Shown here piece by piece: positions 34,611 through 43,945 of a stretch of DNA of 64,000 nt; positions within the stretch are counted from its first letter, which is position 1, and each line of letters starts with the position of its first letter. The position numbers were made by a program, and so were the translations under genes. The stretch is from contig NZ_BMPH01000012.1 of assembly GCF_014647495.1 (NCBI RefSeq), positions 83,930-147,929 of the forward strand, written 5' to 3'. Below the pieces are notes generated by a model, which saw only the letters and a program-made list of their open reading frames with translations, was not told where the DNA came from and searched no databases. This stretch comes from Glutamicibacter protophormiae (GTDB taxonomy: Bacteria; Actinomycetota; Actinomycetes; Actinomycetales; Micrococcaceae).

Positions 34611-35294
34611 ATCAGCGATCCACGCATTAATGAGCGCATTCGCGTGCCAGAGGTACGTCTCGTCGGCCCCAATGGTGAGCAGGTAGGCATCGTCCGCATC
34701 GAGGACGCGCTTCGACTGGCTCACGAGTCCGATCTGGACTTGGTCGAGGTGGCACCCAACGCCAAGCCTCCAGTGTGCAAACTGATGGACTTCGGCAAGT
34801 ACAAGTATGAAGCCGCAGTCAAGGCTCGCGAAGCTCGTAAGAACCAGACCAACACGGTCCTGAAGGAAGTTCGCTTCCGCCTGAAGATTGACACCCACGA
34901 CTACCAGACCAAGGTCGGCCACGCACTGCGCTTCCTGGGCGCCGGTGACAAGGTCAAGGCCATGATCCAGTTCCGCGGTCGTGAACAGCAGCGTCCCGAG
35001 ATGGGTATCCGCCTGCTGGAGAAGTTTGCAGCGGATGTCGCAGAGGTTGGCATCATTGAATCCAGCCCGCGCATCGATGGCCGAAACATGGTCATGGTTG
35101 TAGGTCCGTTGAAGAACAAGGCCGAGGCTCGTCGCGAACAGCAGCAGAAGTCGGGAGGCCGTGATTCGGCCAAGCGCAAGATCCGCACTGACGCTCCAGC
35201 CGAGACCGAAGGCCAGAATGTCGCTGCAGCGATGGACGAGGATGCACTCGCCAAGCTGGAGCAGGCACGCCAAGCAGCTGAGGGCGACGCCTAG
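34611..35294 (+). CDS. infC: Translation initiation factor IF-3
   Basis: A 227-residue IF-3 that prevents premature subunit joining and proofreads the start codon. The reading starts [20 protein letters not shown], the conserved N-terminus, only if translation begins at ATC 34611; AGGAG sits 6 bases before it. Non-canonical AUU/AUC starts are the known autoregulatory device of infC. The first standard codon in frame is GTG 34644, which would delete 11 conserved residues. An extra acidic tail of about 45 residues follows the usual C-terminus. First gene of infC-rpmI-rplT. Confidence 0.92.
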   Translation: MSDPRINERIRVPEVRLVGPNGEQVGIVRIEDALRLAHESDLDLVEVAPNAKPPVCKLMDFGKYKYEAAVKAREARKNQTNTVLKEVRFRLKIDTHDYQTKVGHALRFLGAGDKVKAMIQFRGREQQRPEMGIRLLEKFAADVAEVGIIESSPRIDGRNMVMVVGPLKNKAEARREQQQKSGGRDSAKRKIRTDAPAETEGQNVAAAMDEDALAKLEQARQAAEGDA

Positions 35295-35464
35295 CCAAGC
35301 CTGTTGGGCTTTCGAGCCCGTCACCGCCAGCCGGTGAAGGAACTTCCCTTGGAAGATCCAACTACAAGAGAACAGCAGCGGTCACCTTTCGCAAGGGGCC
35401 CGCTTCGGATGATCCCTACACGGTATTCAATTGCCGTGTGGAGCACGTAAGGAGAACGGCAGCT

Positions 35465-35659
35465 ATGCCGAAGTTCAAGACTCACAGTGGCGCCAAGAAG
35501 CGCTTCAAGGTTACCGGCAGCGGTAAGCTCGTCCGCCAGCAGGCTAACCGCCGTCACTACCTGGAGCACAAGTCCTCGCGACTGACCCGTCGCCTGGCTT
35601 CTGACCAGCTGGTCGCAAAGGCCGATGTGAAGACCATCAAGCGGATGCTGGGCCTCTAA
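35465..35659 (+). CDS. rpmI: 50S ribosomal protein L35
   Basis: A 64-residue, strongly basic protein beginning [20 protein letters not shown], the L35 signature. AAGGAG precedes the ATG. The 170 bases between infC and rpmI are untranslated and include CGGTATTCAATTGCCG, a small dyad that could belong to an L20-responsive leader; this last point is speculative. Confidence 0.97.
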   Translation: MPKFKTHSGAKKRFKVTGSGKLVRQQANRRHYLEHKSSRLTRRLASDQLVAKADVKTIKRMLGL

Positions 35660-35757
35660 GCCTCCCTTTCGCAATTCGGGGAAGCATTACCCCACCACCC
35701 ATAGATTTCTCCCATTCCGCCATCGCGGCATGGGGAACCAACTTGAAGGAGACACAC

Positions 35758-36438
35758 GTGGCACGTGTGAAGCGGGCAGTAAACGCCCACAAGAAGCGTC
35801 GCGTCGTAATGGAACGCGCCAAGGGCTACCGCGGACAGCGTTCGCGCCTGTACCGTAAGGCCAAGGAGCAGCTGCTCCACTCGTTCGTATACAGCTTCAA
35901 CGACCGTCGCAAGCGCAAGGGCGACTTCCGCCGCCTGTGGATCCAGCGCATCAACGCTGCATCCCGCGCCAACGGCCTGACCTACAACCGTCTGATCCAG
36001 GGCCTGAAGGCTGCTGAGATCGAGGTTGACCGCCGCATGCTTGCCGAGCTGGCTGTCTCGGACTCCAACGCTTTCGCCACCCTGGTTCAGGTAGCAAAGG
36101 GTGCCCTGCCGGCTGACGTCAACGCCCCAAAAGCGCCTAAGGTAGTAGCCGCTGCAGCCCCAAAGGCTGCTGCTAAGGCTGCTGCCGCTGCTCCAGAGGC
36201 CGCAAAGGCCCCAGCCGCAGAGGCAACGGACGAAAACGGTGTCTTCAAGGTAGTTGAAGGTGCTGAGGTTCCAGAGGGCTTCATCATCAAGGGCAACGCA
36301 GGCTCCAACAAGTACCACGTACCGGGCTCGACCTGGTACGAGCAGACTGACGCTGAAGTCTGGTTCAACTCCATCGAGGCTGCCAAGGCCGCAGGCTTCG
36401 AGCCTGCCGGCGGCGAAGCCCGCCAGAAGTTGAAGTAA
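35758..36438 (+). CDS. rplT: 50S ribosomal protein L20 with C-terminal extension
   Basis: A 226-residue protein from a GTG start behind GAAGGAG. Residues 1-117 are a complete L20 ([20 protein letters not shown] to [13 protein letters not shown]), which binds 23S rRNA early in assembly. Ordinary L20 ends there. Here an Ala/Lys/Pro linker (118-160) leads to a compact module (about 174-218: [18 protein letters not shown], then [20 protein letters not shown] and AGFEPA). The pattern GN-x4-K-x-YH-x-PGS-x2-Y-x-T-x-AE-x-WF-x-S-x-EA-x2-AGF resembles small C-terminal modules of some actinobacterial secreted or ribosomal proteins. The extension is in frame with no stop and uses the same codon style. 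Confidence 0.93.
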   Translation: MARVKRAVNAHKKRRVVMERAKGYRGQRSRLYRKAKEQLLHSFVYSFNDRRKRKGDFRRLWIQRINAASRANGLTYNRLIQGLKAAEIEVDRRMLAELAVSDSNAFATLVQVAKGALPADVNAPKAPKVVAAAAPKAAAKAAAAAPEAAKAPAAEATDENGVFKVVEGAEVPEGFIIKGNAGSNKYHVPGSTWYEQTDAEVWFNSIEAAKAAGFEPAGGEARQKLK

Positions 36439-36468
36439 ATCTACTTCCTCTTTATTGGAGAGATCACA

Positions 36469-36511
36469 CCAAAGGGTGGGATCCGCACTTGGTGCGGATC
36501 CTGCCCTTTGG
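36469..36511 (+). terminator. Terminator of infC-rpmI-rplT
   Basis: CCAAAGGGTGGGATCCGCAC pairs with GTGCGGATCCTGCCCTTTGG (one mismatch) around a 3-base loop region, followed by CGTTTCT. Confidence 0.85.
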
Positions 36512-36523
36512 CGTTTCTACCGG

Positions 36524-36529
36524 TATTCT
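36524..36529 (+). promoter_or_regulatory. -10 element of a probable leaderless RNA methyltransferase transcript
   Basis: TATTCT is followed by 6 nt (CGAATC) and the ATG at 36536. Confidence 0.4.
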
Positions 36530-36535
36530 CGAATC

Positions 36536-37414
36536 ATGACCTATTCGCCCGAGCTCATGTCCAATCCACGCGCCGACAGGGTCAAGGCCGTCGCACGGCT
36601 TGCCAACCGCAAGGGACGTGAAGCCACCGGTCAGTTCCTCGCAGAAGGCCCGCAAGCCGTGCGTGAAGCGCTGCTGGCGCACCGGAACAATGACAATCTC
36701 ATCCAGGACATCTATGCGGTTCCCGGATTCCTTGAAAGCCACCCCGAATTCAATGAGCTGCTGGCGGATATCAAGCTGACGCCGCGTCTTGTCACCGGGG
36801 AAGTGCTGCTTGCCATGGCAGATACGCAGACCCCGCAGGGCATCCTGGGTGTGGTGGCCATGAGCCAGCCGCAGCTCAGCGAGGTGCTCGAAGCCAAGCC
36901 TAAACTGATCGCGGTGCTCTGCCGGGTCCAGGATCCGGGCAACGCGGGAACCATCTTGCGCGCCGCCGATGCCGCCGGCGCGGACGCCGTGGTGCTGACG
37001 AAGGGGAGCGTCGACATCTACAACCCGAAGGCCGTGCGCTCCACGGTGGGTTCGCTGTTCCACCTCCCGGTGCTCAGCAACGTCGAATTCGACCACCTCG
37101 TCGCCGCCTCCAAGGCCACCGGAGTCCAGGTGCTGGCCGCCGACGGTTATGCCGCCCACAACCTCGACGCCCTGCAGGACCAGGCGGTGCTGCGCGCCCA
37201 TGCCGGGGGCGGCGCCCCCACCGACGGAACCGCACCGGTGCTGGAAACACCCACCATGTGGCTGTTCGGCAACGAAGGCCAAGGACTGGACGAGCATGAA
37301 AAATCCGCGGCGGACTTCCGCGTGGCAGTTCCGTTGTACGGAGTCGCCGAGTCGCTGAACGTCGGAACTGCGGCCACCGTCTGCCTTTACGGCTCGGCCC
37401 GGGCCCAGCGCTAG
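36536..37414 (+). CDS. TrmH/SpoU-family rRNA or tRNA 2'-O-methyltransferase
   Basis: A 292-residue SPOUT methyltransferase. An N-terminal L30e-like substrate-binding domain (NPRADRVKAVARLANRKGRE, FLAEGPQAVREAL) is followed by the knotted SAM domain with motifs QDPGNAGTILRAADAAGADA, LFGNEGQGLD and VPLYGVAESLNVGTAA, which are motifs 1-3 of the family. An alternative start is ATG 36557. The substrate nucleotide is unknown. It lies between the L20 operon and pheST as in relatives. Confidence 0.9.
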   Translation: MTYSPELMSNPRADRVKAVARLANRKGREATGQFLAEGPQAVREALLAHRNNDNLIQDIYAVPGFLESHPEFNELLADIKLTPRLVTGEVLLAMADTQTPQGILGVVAMSQPQLSEVLEAKPKLIAVLCRVQDPGNAGTILRAADAAGADAVVLTKGSVDIYNPKAVRSTVGSLFHLPVLSNVEFDHLVAASKATGVQVLAADGYAAHNLDALQDQAVLRAHAGGGAPTDGTAPVLETPTMWLFGNEGQGLDEHEKSAADFRVAVPLYGVAESLNVGTAATVCLYGSARAQR

Positions 37415-37450
37415 CCGACTGCAACCGAATCCCGAGGGAAGAACGCCTGA

Positions 37451-37900
37451 ATGAATACCGCACTGAAGCAGATCGTCGCGGTGGCGATCGTCGACGACCT
37501 CACTGCGCCCACCCGGATGCTCGCCGCGCGACGCAACCGTCCCGAAAGCCTTGCCGGCCTCTGGGAATTCCCCGGCGGCAAGGTCGAGCCGGGGGAGTCG
37601 GACACCGCGGCGGTGCGCCGCGAACTGCGCGAAGAACTGGGTGTGCAGCTGCGCCTGGGCGCCGAAATCGCCGGTCCGCTGCCGCAGGGATGGCAGCTGA
37701 ACGACAAGGCGGCGATGCGCGTGTGGTTCGCAGTCATCACCGAGGGGGAACCCCGGCCGTTGGACGGGCATGACCAGCTGGCATGGCTGGACCTGGACGA
37801 TTCGCTGGGGGAAGCGGTTCCGTGGATTCCCGCCGATGCACCGATTGTCGGTGCCTGCCTGGAGCTGTGCCGAATCGGCCATCTGGCCCAACACCCGTAG
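37451..37900 (+). CDS. Nudix hydrolase (MutT-like)
   Basis: A 149-residue protein with a complete Nudix box G-x5-E-x7-REUxEExGU at 43-65 (GGKVEPGESDTAAVRRELRE, ELGV). The preceding LAARRNRPESLAGLWEFPGG is typical of MutT-type enzymes that clear oxidised (8-oxo) purine nucleotides. No fusion partner. It starts 36 bases after the methyltransferase stop and is probably co-transcribed with it. Confidence 0.9.
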   Translation: MNTALKQIVAVAIVDDLTAPTRMLAARRNRPESLAGLWEFPGGKVEPGESDTAAVRRELREELGVQLRLGAEIAGPLPQGWQLNDKAAMRVWFAVITEGEPRPLDGHDQLAWLDLDDSLGEAVPWIPADAPIVGACLELCRIGHLAQHP

Positions 37901-37961
37901 ACTGTTTACAGCGTCAATAGTGGTTTGCAAGCCACCTACCCAAATTTCAAGGAGCGTCTCC

Positions 37962-38606
37962 GTGAAGAGACTAATTAGCGTCATTGCGCTGGCTTTCGCC
38001 GCCGTGCTGGCCCTGTCCGGCTGCGTCAACATGAACGCGGGCGTCAGCATCGAGGGTGACGACCAGGCCACCGGTACCGTCGAAGTCACCATGAACAAGG
38101 ACGCGCTCCAGGGCCTGGACTTCCAGGATCTCCTGGCCACCCAGGTCAACATGGACCAGCTGAACACGCAGCTGGCCGGCGTCTGGACCACCAGCAACAT
38201 CGATGACGGCGAGAATGTCGGCCTGGCCTTCACGACTGCCAAGACCATGACCTTCACCGAGCTTGCCGACGCCTTCACCGTCTTCGGCTTCCCGGTCACC
38301 ATCTCCGGCAACGGGCAGGAGTTCACCTTCTCCATGCCGGGCACCGGCCAGACCGCCGTTGATTCCAGCTTCACCGAGGCGAACTTCGCAGTGACCTTCC
38401 CGGGCGCGATCGTCTCCACCACCGCCGGTCAGGTCGATCACCACACCGTGACCTTCGACCTGATCCAGGGCGCCGAGTCCTACCAGGCCACCGGCAAGGC
38501 GAACTTCGCAATGCTCTACTCCATCATCTTCGGCGGCGCACTGCTGGTGCTGACCTTCGTCTTCGTGCTGGCCTTCAGCCCGAAGGCCGCCAAGGAATCC
38601 CACTAG
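37962..38606 (+). CDS. LppM-domain lipoprotein
   Basis: A 214-residue protein from GTG 37962 behind AAGGAG. A basic start and hydrophobic stretch lead to the lipobox LSGC (Cys21), a beta-rich extracytoplasmic domain (24-180, VNMNAGVSIEGDDQATGTVE) as in LppM/DUF3153 proteins, and a C-terminal transmembrane helix (about 186-207) with a short basic tail. LppM of Mycobacterium affects phagosome traffic; in this genus the role is unknown. Confidence 0.82.
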   Translation: MKRLISVIALAFAAVLALSGCVNMNAGVSIEGDDQATGTVEVTMNKDALQGLDFQDLLATQVNMDQLNTQLAGVWTTSNIDDGENVGLAFTTAKTMTFTELADAFTVFGFPVTISGNGQEFTFSMPGTGQTAVDSSFTEANFAVTFPGAIVSTTAGQVDHHTVTFDLIQGAESYQATGKANFAMLYSIIFGGALLVLTFVFVLAFSPKAAKESH

Positions 38607-38645
38607 CGCGGATTTCATCGCAGCTGCGTAAGCAGTGCCACGCTC

Positions 38646-38680
38646 AGGGCCCGTCATCGTTGAAACGAAGACGGGCCCTT
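38646..38680 (+). terminator. Terminator after the LppM gene
   Basis: AGGGCCCGT pairs with ACGGGCCCT, with CGTT/AACG pairing inside. Downstream sequence up to pheS (38681-38748) is AT-rich and includes TTGAAC (38704-38709) as a possible -35. Confidence 0.65.
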
Positions 38681-38748
38681 GGCAATAGAATAGAAGCAAA
38701 GTGCTTGAACGAGTAATTACGAGATAAGAGTAAGGATCGATCGATCCC

Positions 38749-39828
38749 ATGTCTGATCAGACAACACCAACGGCTCCGGACGCGGAGCCGAACATTCCGC
38801 ACCCCACCGATGAAGCAGCGATCTCCCAGGCAGTAGAGGCCGCCCTGGCCGCCATCGAAGCCGCAGGGGACCTGAACGAGCTGAAGGAAGCGCGTCTGGC
38901 CCATACCGGCGAGAAGTCGCCGCTGTCGCTGGCCAACCGCCAGATCGGCAAGCTGGACAAGTCGGAGAAGGCCGTCGCCGGCAAGCTCGTGGGCGGCGCC
39001 CGCGGGCGGGTCAACAAGGCGCTGGCAGCCCGCACCGTGGTGCTGGAAGAGGCCGAAGCGGCCCGCATCCTCGTCGAGGAGACCGTCGACGTCACCGCGG
39101 CGCCGCGCCGCCGCCGTGCCGGCGCCCGCCACCCGCTGTCGGTGCTGCAGGACCGGGTCTCGGACATTTTCGTGGGCATGGGCTGGGAAATCGCCGAGGG
39201 CCCCGAGGTCGAATCTGAGTGGTTCAACTTCGACGCGCTGAACTTCAAGCCCGACCACCCGGCCCGCGAAATGCAGGACACCTTCTTCATCGAGCCTGCC
39301 GACGCCCATCTGGTGCTGCGCACCCACACCTCCCCGGTGCAGGTCCGCTCGATGCTCGAACGCGAGGTGCCGGTCTACGTGCTCTGCCCGGGACGCACGT
39401 TCCGCACCGACGAACTCGACGCCACCCACACCCCGGTCTTCCACCAGTTCGAAGGCCTGGCCGTTGACAAGGGCCTGACCATGGCCGACCTGCGCGGAAC
39501 CCTGGAGCACTTCGCACGCCAGATGTTCGGCGCGGAAGCGCAGATCCGCCTGCGCCCGGCCTACTTCCCGTTCACCGAGCCGAGCGCCGAACTCGACATC
39601 TGGCACCCGGGCGCCAAGGGCGGCCCGCGCTGGATCGAGTGGGGCGGCTGCGGCATGATCAACCCGAACGTGCTGCGCGCCGCCGGCATCGACCCGGAGG
39701 AATACTCCGGCTTCGCCTTCGGCATGGGCATTGAGCGTACGCTCATGTTCCGCAACGACGTCCCGGACATGCACGACATGATCGAGGGCGACGTCCGTTT
39801 CAGCCAGCACTTCGGGATGGAGATCTAA
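38749..39828 (+). CDS. pheS: Phenylalanine-tRNA ligase alpha subunit
   Basis: A 359-residue class II synthetase subunit. An N-terminal coiled-coil (about 25-110) is followed by the catalytic core with motif 2 region [19 protein letters not shown] and motif 3 [13 protein letters not shown]. It forms the heterotetramer with PheT and charges tRNA-Phe. pheT begins 3 bases after the stop. No T-box or leader peptide is apparent upstream. Confidence 0.96.
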   Translation: MSDQTTPTAPDAEPNIPHPTDEAAISQAVEAALAAIEAAGDLNELKEARLAHTGEKSPLSLANRQIGKLDKSEKAVAGKLVGGARGRVNKALAARTVVLEEAEAARILVEETVDVTAAPRRRRAGARHPLSVLQDRVSDIFVGMGWEIAEGPEVESEWFNFDALNFKPDHPAREMQDTFFIEPADAHLVLRTHTSPVQVRSMLEREVPVYVLCPGRTFRTDELDATHTPVFHQFEGLAVDKGLTMADLRGTLEHFARQMFGAEAQIRLRPAYFPFTEPSAELDIWHPGAKGGPRWIEWGGCGMINPNVLRAAGIDPEEYSGFAFGMGIERTLMFRNDVPDMHDMIEGDVRFSQHFGMEI

Positions 39829-39831
39829 GTT

Positions 39832-42372
39832 ATGCGTATTCCACTTTCCTGGCTGCGCGAGTACACGCAGCTTCCGGCCGATGCCTCGGCCGAAGACCTC
39901 ATGGCGGACCTGGTCAAGGTCGGCCTGGAGGAAGAAGACGTCCACCGCCCCTCCGACGAGCTTTCCGGCCCGATCGTGGTCGGCCAGGTGCTCTCCCTGG
40001 TCAAGGAGGAAGCCTCCAACGGCAAAACCATCAACTGGTGCCAGGTCCGCGTGGTGCCCGAAGGCGCCGAGCAGACCCTGACCGGCAAGGGCATCGACCC
40101 GACCGGCGTGCAGGGCATCGTGTGCGGAGCGCACAACTTCGTGGAGGGCGACAAGGTGGTTGTCACGCTTCCGGGCGCCGTGCTGCCGGGCGACTTCAAG
40201 ATCTCCCCGCGCAAGACCTACGGCCACACCTCGGCCGGCATGATCGCTTCCTCGCGCGAGCTGGGCATCGGCGACGACCACGACGGCATCATCGTGCTCT
40301 CCCGCCTGGGCCTGGATCCGGAGCTGGGCACCGACGTGTTCGAGCTCTTCGGCCTGGATGACCAGGCTGCGGAAATCAACGTCACCCCGGACCGCGGCTA
40401 CTGCTTCTCGATCCGCGGCGTAGCCCGCGAATACGGGCTGGCCACCGGCACCGACTACACCGATCCGGCCTCCAAGGTCCAGGTCACCGACGCCGCCGAG
40501 GCCGGCCACCCGGTGGTGCTGGACGACCAGGCGCCGATCTACGGCGTGGCCGGCTGCACCCGCTTCGTGACCCGCGAGGTCGCCGGCATCGACCCGACGC
40601 GCCCGACCCCGCGCTGGATGGCTTCGCGCCTGCAGCTGGCCGGCATGCGCTCGATCTCCCTGCCGGTGGACATCTCCAACTACGTGATGCTGGAGCTGGG
40701 CGCCCCGCTGCACTTCTACGACGCGGACAAGCTCACCGGCGCCATCACCGTGCGCCGCGCCGCGGCCGGGGAGAAGCTCACCACCCTGGATGAGAAGGAC
40801 CGCGAGCTGTCGCCAGAGGACCTGCTGATCACCGACGAATCGGGCGCCATCGGCATTGCCGGCGTCATGGGTGGCGCCAGCACCGAGGTCTCGGATGCGA
40901 CCTCCCGCGTGCTGATCGAGGCCGCGCACTTCGACGCGGTGTCCATCGCCCGTTCGCGCCGCCGCCACAAGCTGCCCTCCGAAGCGTCCAAGCGCTTCGA
41001 GCGCGGGGTGGACCCGCGCATCATGCAGATCGCCGCGCAGCGCGCAGTTGACCTGCTGGTCGAGCTGGCCGGCGGCACCGAGACCGCCAAGGTCACCGAC
41101 GCCGGCGCCGTGCCGGAGGCCGCGCAGATTCTGCTGCCCGCAGGCTTCGCCTCGGCGCTGATCGGCGTGGACTACTCCGACGCGCAGATCATCTCCGCGC
41201 TGGAGGGCATCGGCGCGCAGGTCTCGCAGGACGCCGCGGGCTTCACCGTGACCGCCCCGAGCTGGCGCCCGGACCTGGCCATCAAGGAGGACCTGGTTGA
41301 AGAGGTCGCCCGCGTGATCGGCTACGACCAGATTCCGGCGACCCTGCCGGTGGCGCCCCCGGGCCGCGGCCTGAGCCGCTCGCAGTCCCAGCGCCGCCGC
41401 GTGCTGCAGGGCCTGGCCGACGTCGGCATGACCGAGGTGCTCAGCTACCCGTTCGTCTCGCAGGCGCAGAACAACACCTTCGGCGCCGCGCAGGCAGGCA
41501 CCCCGGTCAAGGCCATCACCCTGGCCAACCCGATCTCCAAGGAATTCCGCTTCCTGCGCACCTCGCTGCTGCCTGGGCTGCTGGACACCGCACGCCGCAA
41601 CCACGGCCGCGGCTTCCGCGACCTGGCCCTGTACGAGGGCGGCCTGGTCTTCCTGCCGGGCGAGCAGCTGGGCTCCAGCGTGCTGCCTCCGCTGGGCGCC
41701 AAGCCGAGCGACGAGGTGCTGGCCGAGCTCTTCGCCGGCGTGCCGAACCAGCCATGGCAGATCGCCGGCGTGTTCACCGGCCACGAGGCCCCGGCCGCCG
41801 CCGGGTTCGCCCCGCGTGCCTGGGACTGGGCCGACGCACTGGATGCGGCGCGTACCGTCGCAGACCTGCTGGGCACGCAGCTGGAGATCGCCCAGGGCAG
41901 CCACCAGGCATTCCACCCGGGCCGTGCGGCAGCGCTGAAGCTGGATGGCCAGATTGTCGGCTACGCCGGCGAGCTGCATCCTGCGCTGCTCAAGGACGCC
42001 GATCTTCCGGCGCGCACCGTGGCCTTCGAACTGAACGCCGCGGCCGTAATGGATGCGGCCCCGGCCGTGGTTGTCGCAGGGCACCTGTCCACCCAGCCGC
42101 TGGCCACCCAGGACGTTGCCCTGGTCGTGGACCGCGAGGTCGTGGCCGGCGACGTGCTGGCAGCACTGCGTGAAGGCGCCGGCGAGCTGCTGGAAGACGT
42201 CGCCCTGTTCGATGTCTACGAGGGCAAGGGCATCGAGGACGGCAAGAAGTCGCTGGCCTTCGGCCTGCGTTTCCGCGCCACCGACCGCACCCTGACCGCG
42301 GACGAAGCTTCCGAGGCGCGAGCCGCCGCGGTGGCCGTGGCCGCCGCGAAGTTCGGCGCCGTCCAGCGCTAG
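39832..42372 (+). CDS. pheT: Phenylalanine-tRNA ligase beta subunit
   Basis: An 846-residue subunit with the usual domains: N-terminal B1 region, a tRNA-binding (EMAP/OB) domain (about 40-155, VCGAHNFVEGDKVVVTLPGA), the B3/4 editing domain (about 220-385, with ASRLQLAGMRSISLPVDISN), B5 (about 410-480), the synthetase-like core, and the C-terminal FDX-ACB anticodon-binding domain (last ~95 residues, STQPLATQDVALVVD). Full length, no frameshift. Coupled to pheS by a 3-base gap. Confidence 0.96.
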   Translation: MRIPLSWLREYTQLPADASAEDLMADLVKVGLEEEDVHRPSDELSGPIVVGQVLSLVKEEASNGKTINWCQVRVVPEGAEQTLTGKGIDPTGVQGIVCGAHNFVEGDKVVVTLPGAVLPGDFKISPRKTYGHTSAGMIASSRELGIGDDHDGIIVLSRLGLDPELGTDVFELFGLDDQAAEINVTPDRGYCFSIRGVAREYGLATGTDYTDPASKVQVTDAAEAGHPVVLDDQAPIYGVAGCTRFVTREVAGIDPTRPTPRWMASRLQLAGMRSISLPVDISNYVMLELGAPLHFYDADKLTGAITVRRAAAGEKLTTLDEKDRELSPEDLLITDESGAIGIAGVMGGASTEVSDATSRVLIEAAHFDAVSIARSRRRHKLPSEASKRFERGVDPRIMQIAAQRAVDLLVELAGGTETAKVTDAGAVPEAAQILLPAGFASALIGVDYSDAQIISALEGIGAQVSQDAAGFTVTAPSWRPDLAIKEDLVEEVARVIGYDQIPATLPVAPPGRGLSRSQSQRRRVLQGLADVGMTEVLSYPFVSQAQNNTFGAAQAGTPVKAITLANPISKEFRFLRTSLLPGLLDTARRNHGRGFRDLALYEGGLVFLPGEQLGSSVLPPLGAKPSDEVLAELFAGVPNQPWQIAGVFTGHEAPAAAGFAPRAWDWADALDAARTVADLLGTQLEIAQGSHQAFHPGRAAALKLDGQIVGYAGELHPALLKDADLPARTVAFELNAAAVMDAAPAVVVAGHLSTQPLATQDVALVVDREVVAGDVLAALREGAGELLEDVALFDVYEGKGIEDGKKSLAFGLRFRATDRTLTADEASEARAAAVAVAAAKFGAVQR

Positions 42373-42388
42373 CTGCGACTGCTTGCTA

Positions 42389-42428
42389 CGCCCCGTTTCC
42401 CTGGATCTGCAGGGAAACGGGGCGTTTG
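42389..42428 (+). terminator. Terminator of pheST
   Basis: CGCCCCGTTTCCCT and AGGGAAACGGGGCG are exact complements around an 8-base loop, followed by TTTG. It also overlaps the downstream side of the convergent methyltransferase gene. Confidence 0.85.
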
Positions 42429-42437
42429 CCATTTCCG

Positions 42438-43043
42438 CTAGCGATACAGGAAGCGGTACCAGTGCGGCCTGGTCCTCTTCTGGAGCCAGCCCAGCCCACG
42501 CGTGTCGGCGGGGTAGTCGTCGATGAGGGCCCACTGGGAAAGGACGTCCTCCAGTTCTTCGCGGGAGATTCCTCCGATGAAGGAAGAGAAACGGGAATTG
42601 TCGAATTGCAGGCTCAGGAAGGTCGCACCGGGTGCGGCGAGCCTGCCGACCTCCTGCCCATAGCGGGTGCGGGCGGCGTCGGACAGGCCCTGCAGGCATC
42701 CGGAGTCCAGGAAGAAATCGAAGCCGGCAGCCAATTCGGACAGGTCGGTGACGTCAGCGTGTACGTAGGTCTCGTGCGGCCCCGCCTGCCGACGGGCACG
42801 GACCAGCGGCAGTTGCTGCGCCTCCACGCCCACCACCTCGAAGCCTGCCGCGGCCATTCGGCGGCCGTGGCTTCCGCTGCCGCAGCCCAGGTCGATGGCC
42901 CGGGGGAGGAGGCCGGGGGAATCGCCGGCATGCTGCTCGAGTTCAATGCGCAGCTGATGCTCGAAGCTGTCACCGTGGATCTTGGCGTAGTGCTCCCACG
43001 GGTGGACGCCCAATCGGTAGGAAAGGCCGTAATTGATCTCCAT
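42438..43043 (-). CDS. Class I SAM-dependent methyltransferase
   Basis: A 201-residue methyltransferase: motif I AIDLGCGSGSHGRRMA, acidic motif II VVGVEAQQLP and motif IV FFLDSGCLQGLS resemble TehB/thiopurine-type small-molecule methyltransferases. GGAGGGA lies upstream of the ATG on the minus strand. The substrate is unknown. It is alone on its strand. Confidence 0.82.
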   Translation of the reverse strand: MEINYGLSYRLGVHPWEHYAKIHGDSFEHQLRIELEQHAGDSPGLLPRAIDLGCGSGSHGRRMAAAGFEVVGVEAQQLPLVRARRQAGPHETYVHADVTDLSELAAGFDFFLDSGCLQGLSDAARTRYGQEVGRLAAPGATFLSLQFDNSRFSSFIGGISREELEDVLSQWALIDDYPADTRGLGWLQKRTRPHWYRFLYR

Positions 43044-43186
43044 GAGTTTCCCTCCGCCGCATTTGAGGTGTTGGGAGCATTATGGCCCCGGAACGGCACT
43101 GTGGCTAGGAAGCAAACGAGTGCCCAGCGAGTAGCCACGGGCTAGACTTGTGGCTTGGGTTTATTCGATGCGAAAAGGGGGAACGC

Positions 43187-43492
43187 ATGTCGGCTGCGCG
43201 GAAAACAGGGGCTTGCCTGCTCGTTTTGGTTCTGGGAGCCATGGCTGTCGTGGCGGCCATCGCCCTTGCCTGGGGAGCGGTGCTGCTGATCCAACGCGGG
43301 GCGGGAACGCATCTGGACGAACCGGCGCAGGACCAGCAGCGCGAACAGGATTCAGGGACGGCTACAAGCCCTCCTCTGATACCTCGGAGTCTGCGGACAG
43401 GTAGGGAATCGGTGAGATCCGCTGGGAGTGGGGGTCTGCGGCCTCCGCGTCGGTACGCTGCCGGGTGCACGCGCTGCGGACCAGCAACCTGA
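43187..43492 (+). CDS. Small single-pass membrane protein, possibly truncated
   Basis: A 101-residue ORF from an ATG behind AGGGGG. One hydrophobic helix (about 8-34) follows a short basic start, then a polar stretch HLDEPAQDQQREQDSG. After about residue 60 the sequence turns Arg/Gly/Pro-rich and loses the character of a natural protein, so the reading frame may have shifted. No family recognised. Confidence 0.4.
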   Translation: MSAARKTGACLLVLVLGAMAVVAAIALAWGAVLLIQRGAGTHLDEPAQDQQREQDSGTATSPPLIPRSLRTGRESVRSAGSGGLRPPRRYAAGCTRCGPAT

Positions 43493-43945
43493 GTACACGG
43501 GAATTGTTCTCGAAAGTACTGGCGAGCACCGATGCGGCGCCCGCTCCGCCGGCAATGCCAGGCCCTGCGGGAGCATCAGGGGCCCGATTCCCCGTTCCCG
43601 AATCGTGGCTCCACCCATAAGCAGACTTCCACGGATTCGAGCTTGCGTGGGGCGGCGAACATTCCGTTGGCGTATTACCTGCCGGGTGATCAACCCCTGA
43701 ATTCCCGCGGCGCGCAGCGCCATTTCCCTGCCCCGCGGCAGTCGGGAAGCTGTTCAGGTCTCGCTGGCGCAGGTCACGGCAGCTCCTCGCAGAGTGCCGG
43801 CAAGCCTGGCCCGGAAATCATGGTCTGCGGCGGGAGCAGCGAGCAGGCACGCGGGCACGGGCTTTCGGCCAGCTTAAAGACGAATGCCGAGGGATGGAAC
43901 ACGGGGTTCACATTCCTCGGCATGCCGGCAGGGTCCTTGGCGGAT
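43493..43945. other. Gene-poor stretch, possibly decayed coding sequence
   Basis: About 450 bases in which all frames on both strands are short or shadow-like. Coding-looking pieces seem to move between plus-strand frames after about 43360 (SSDTSESADR in one frame), as after frameshifts, but I cannot name the original gene. Confidence 0.35.

Noticed and set aside
38644..42699. 1351-codon open frame antisense to pheS and pheT
   Set aside because: The plus strand encodes both complete synthetase subunits with all motifs. The antisense frame is open because of GC-rich third positions, and its translation is low-complexity His/Gly/Arg sequence.
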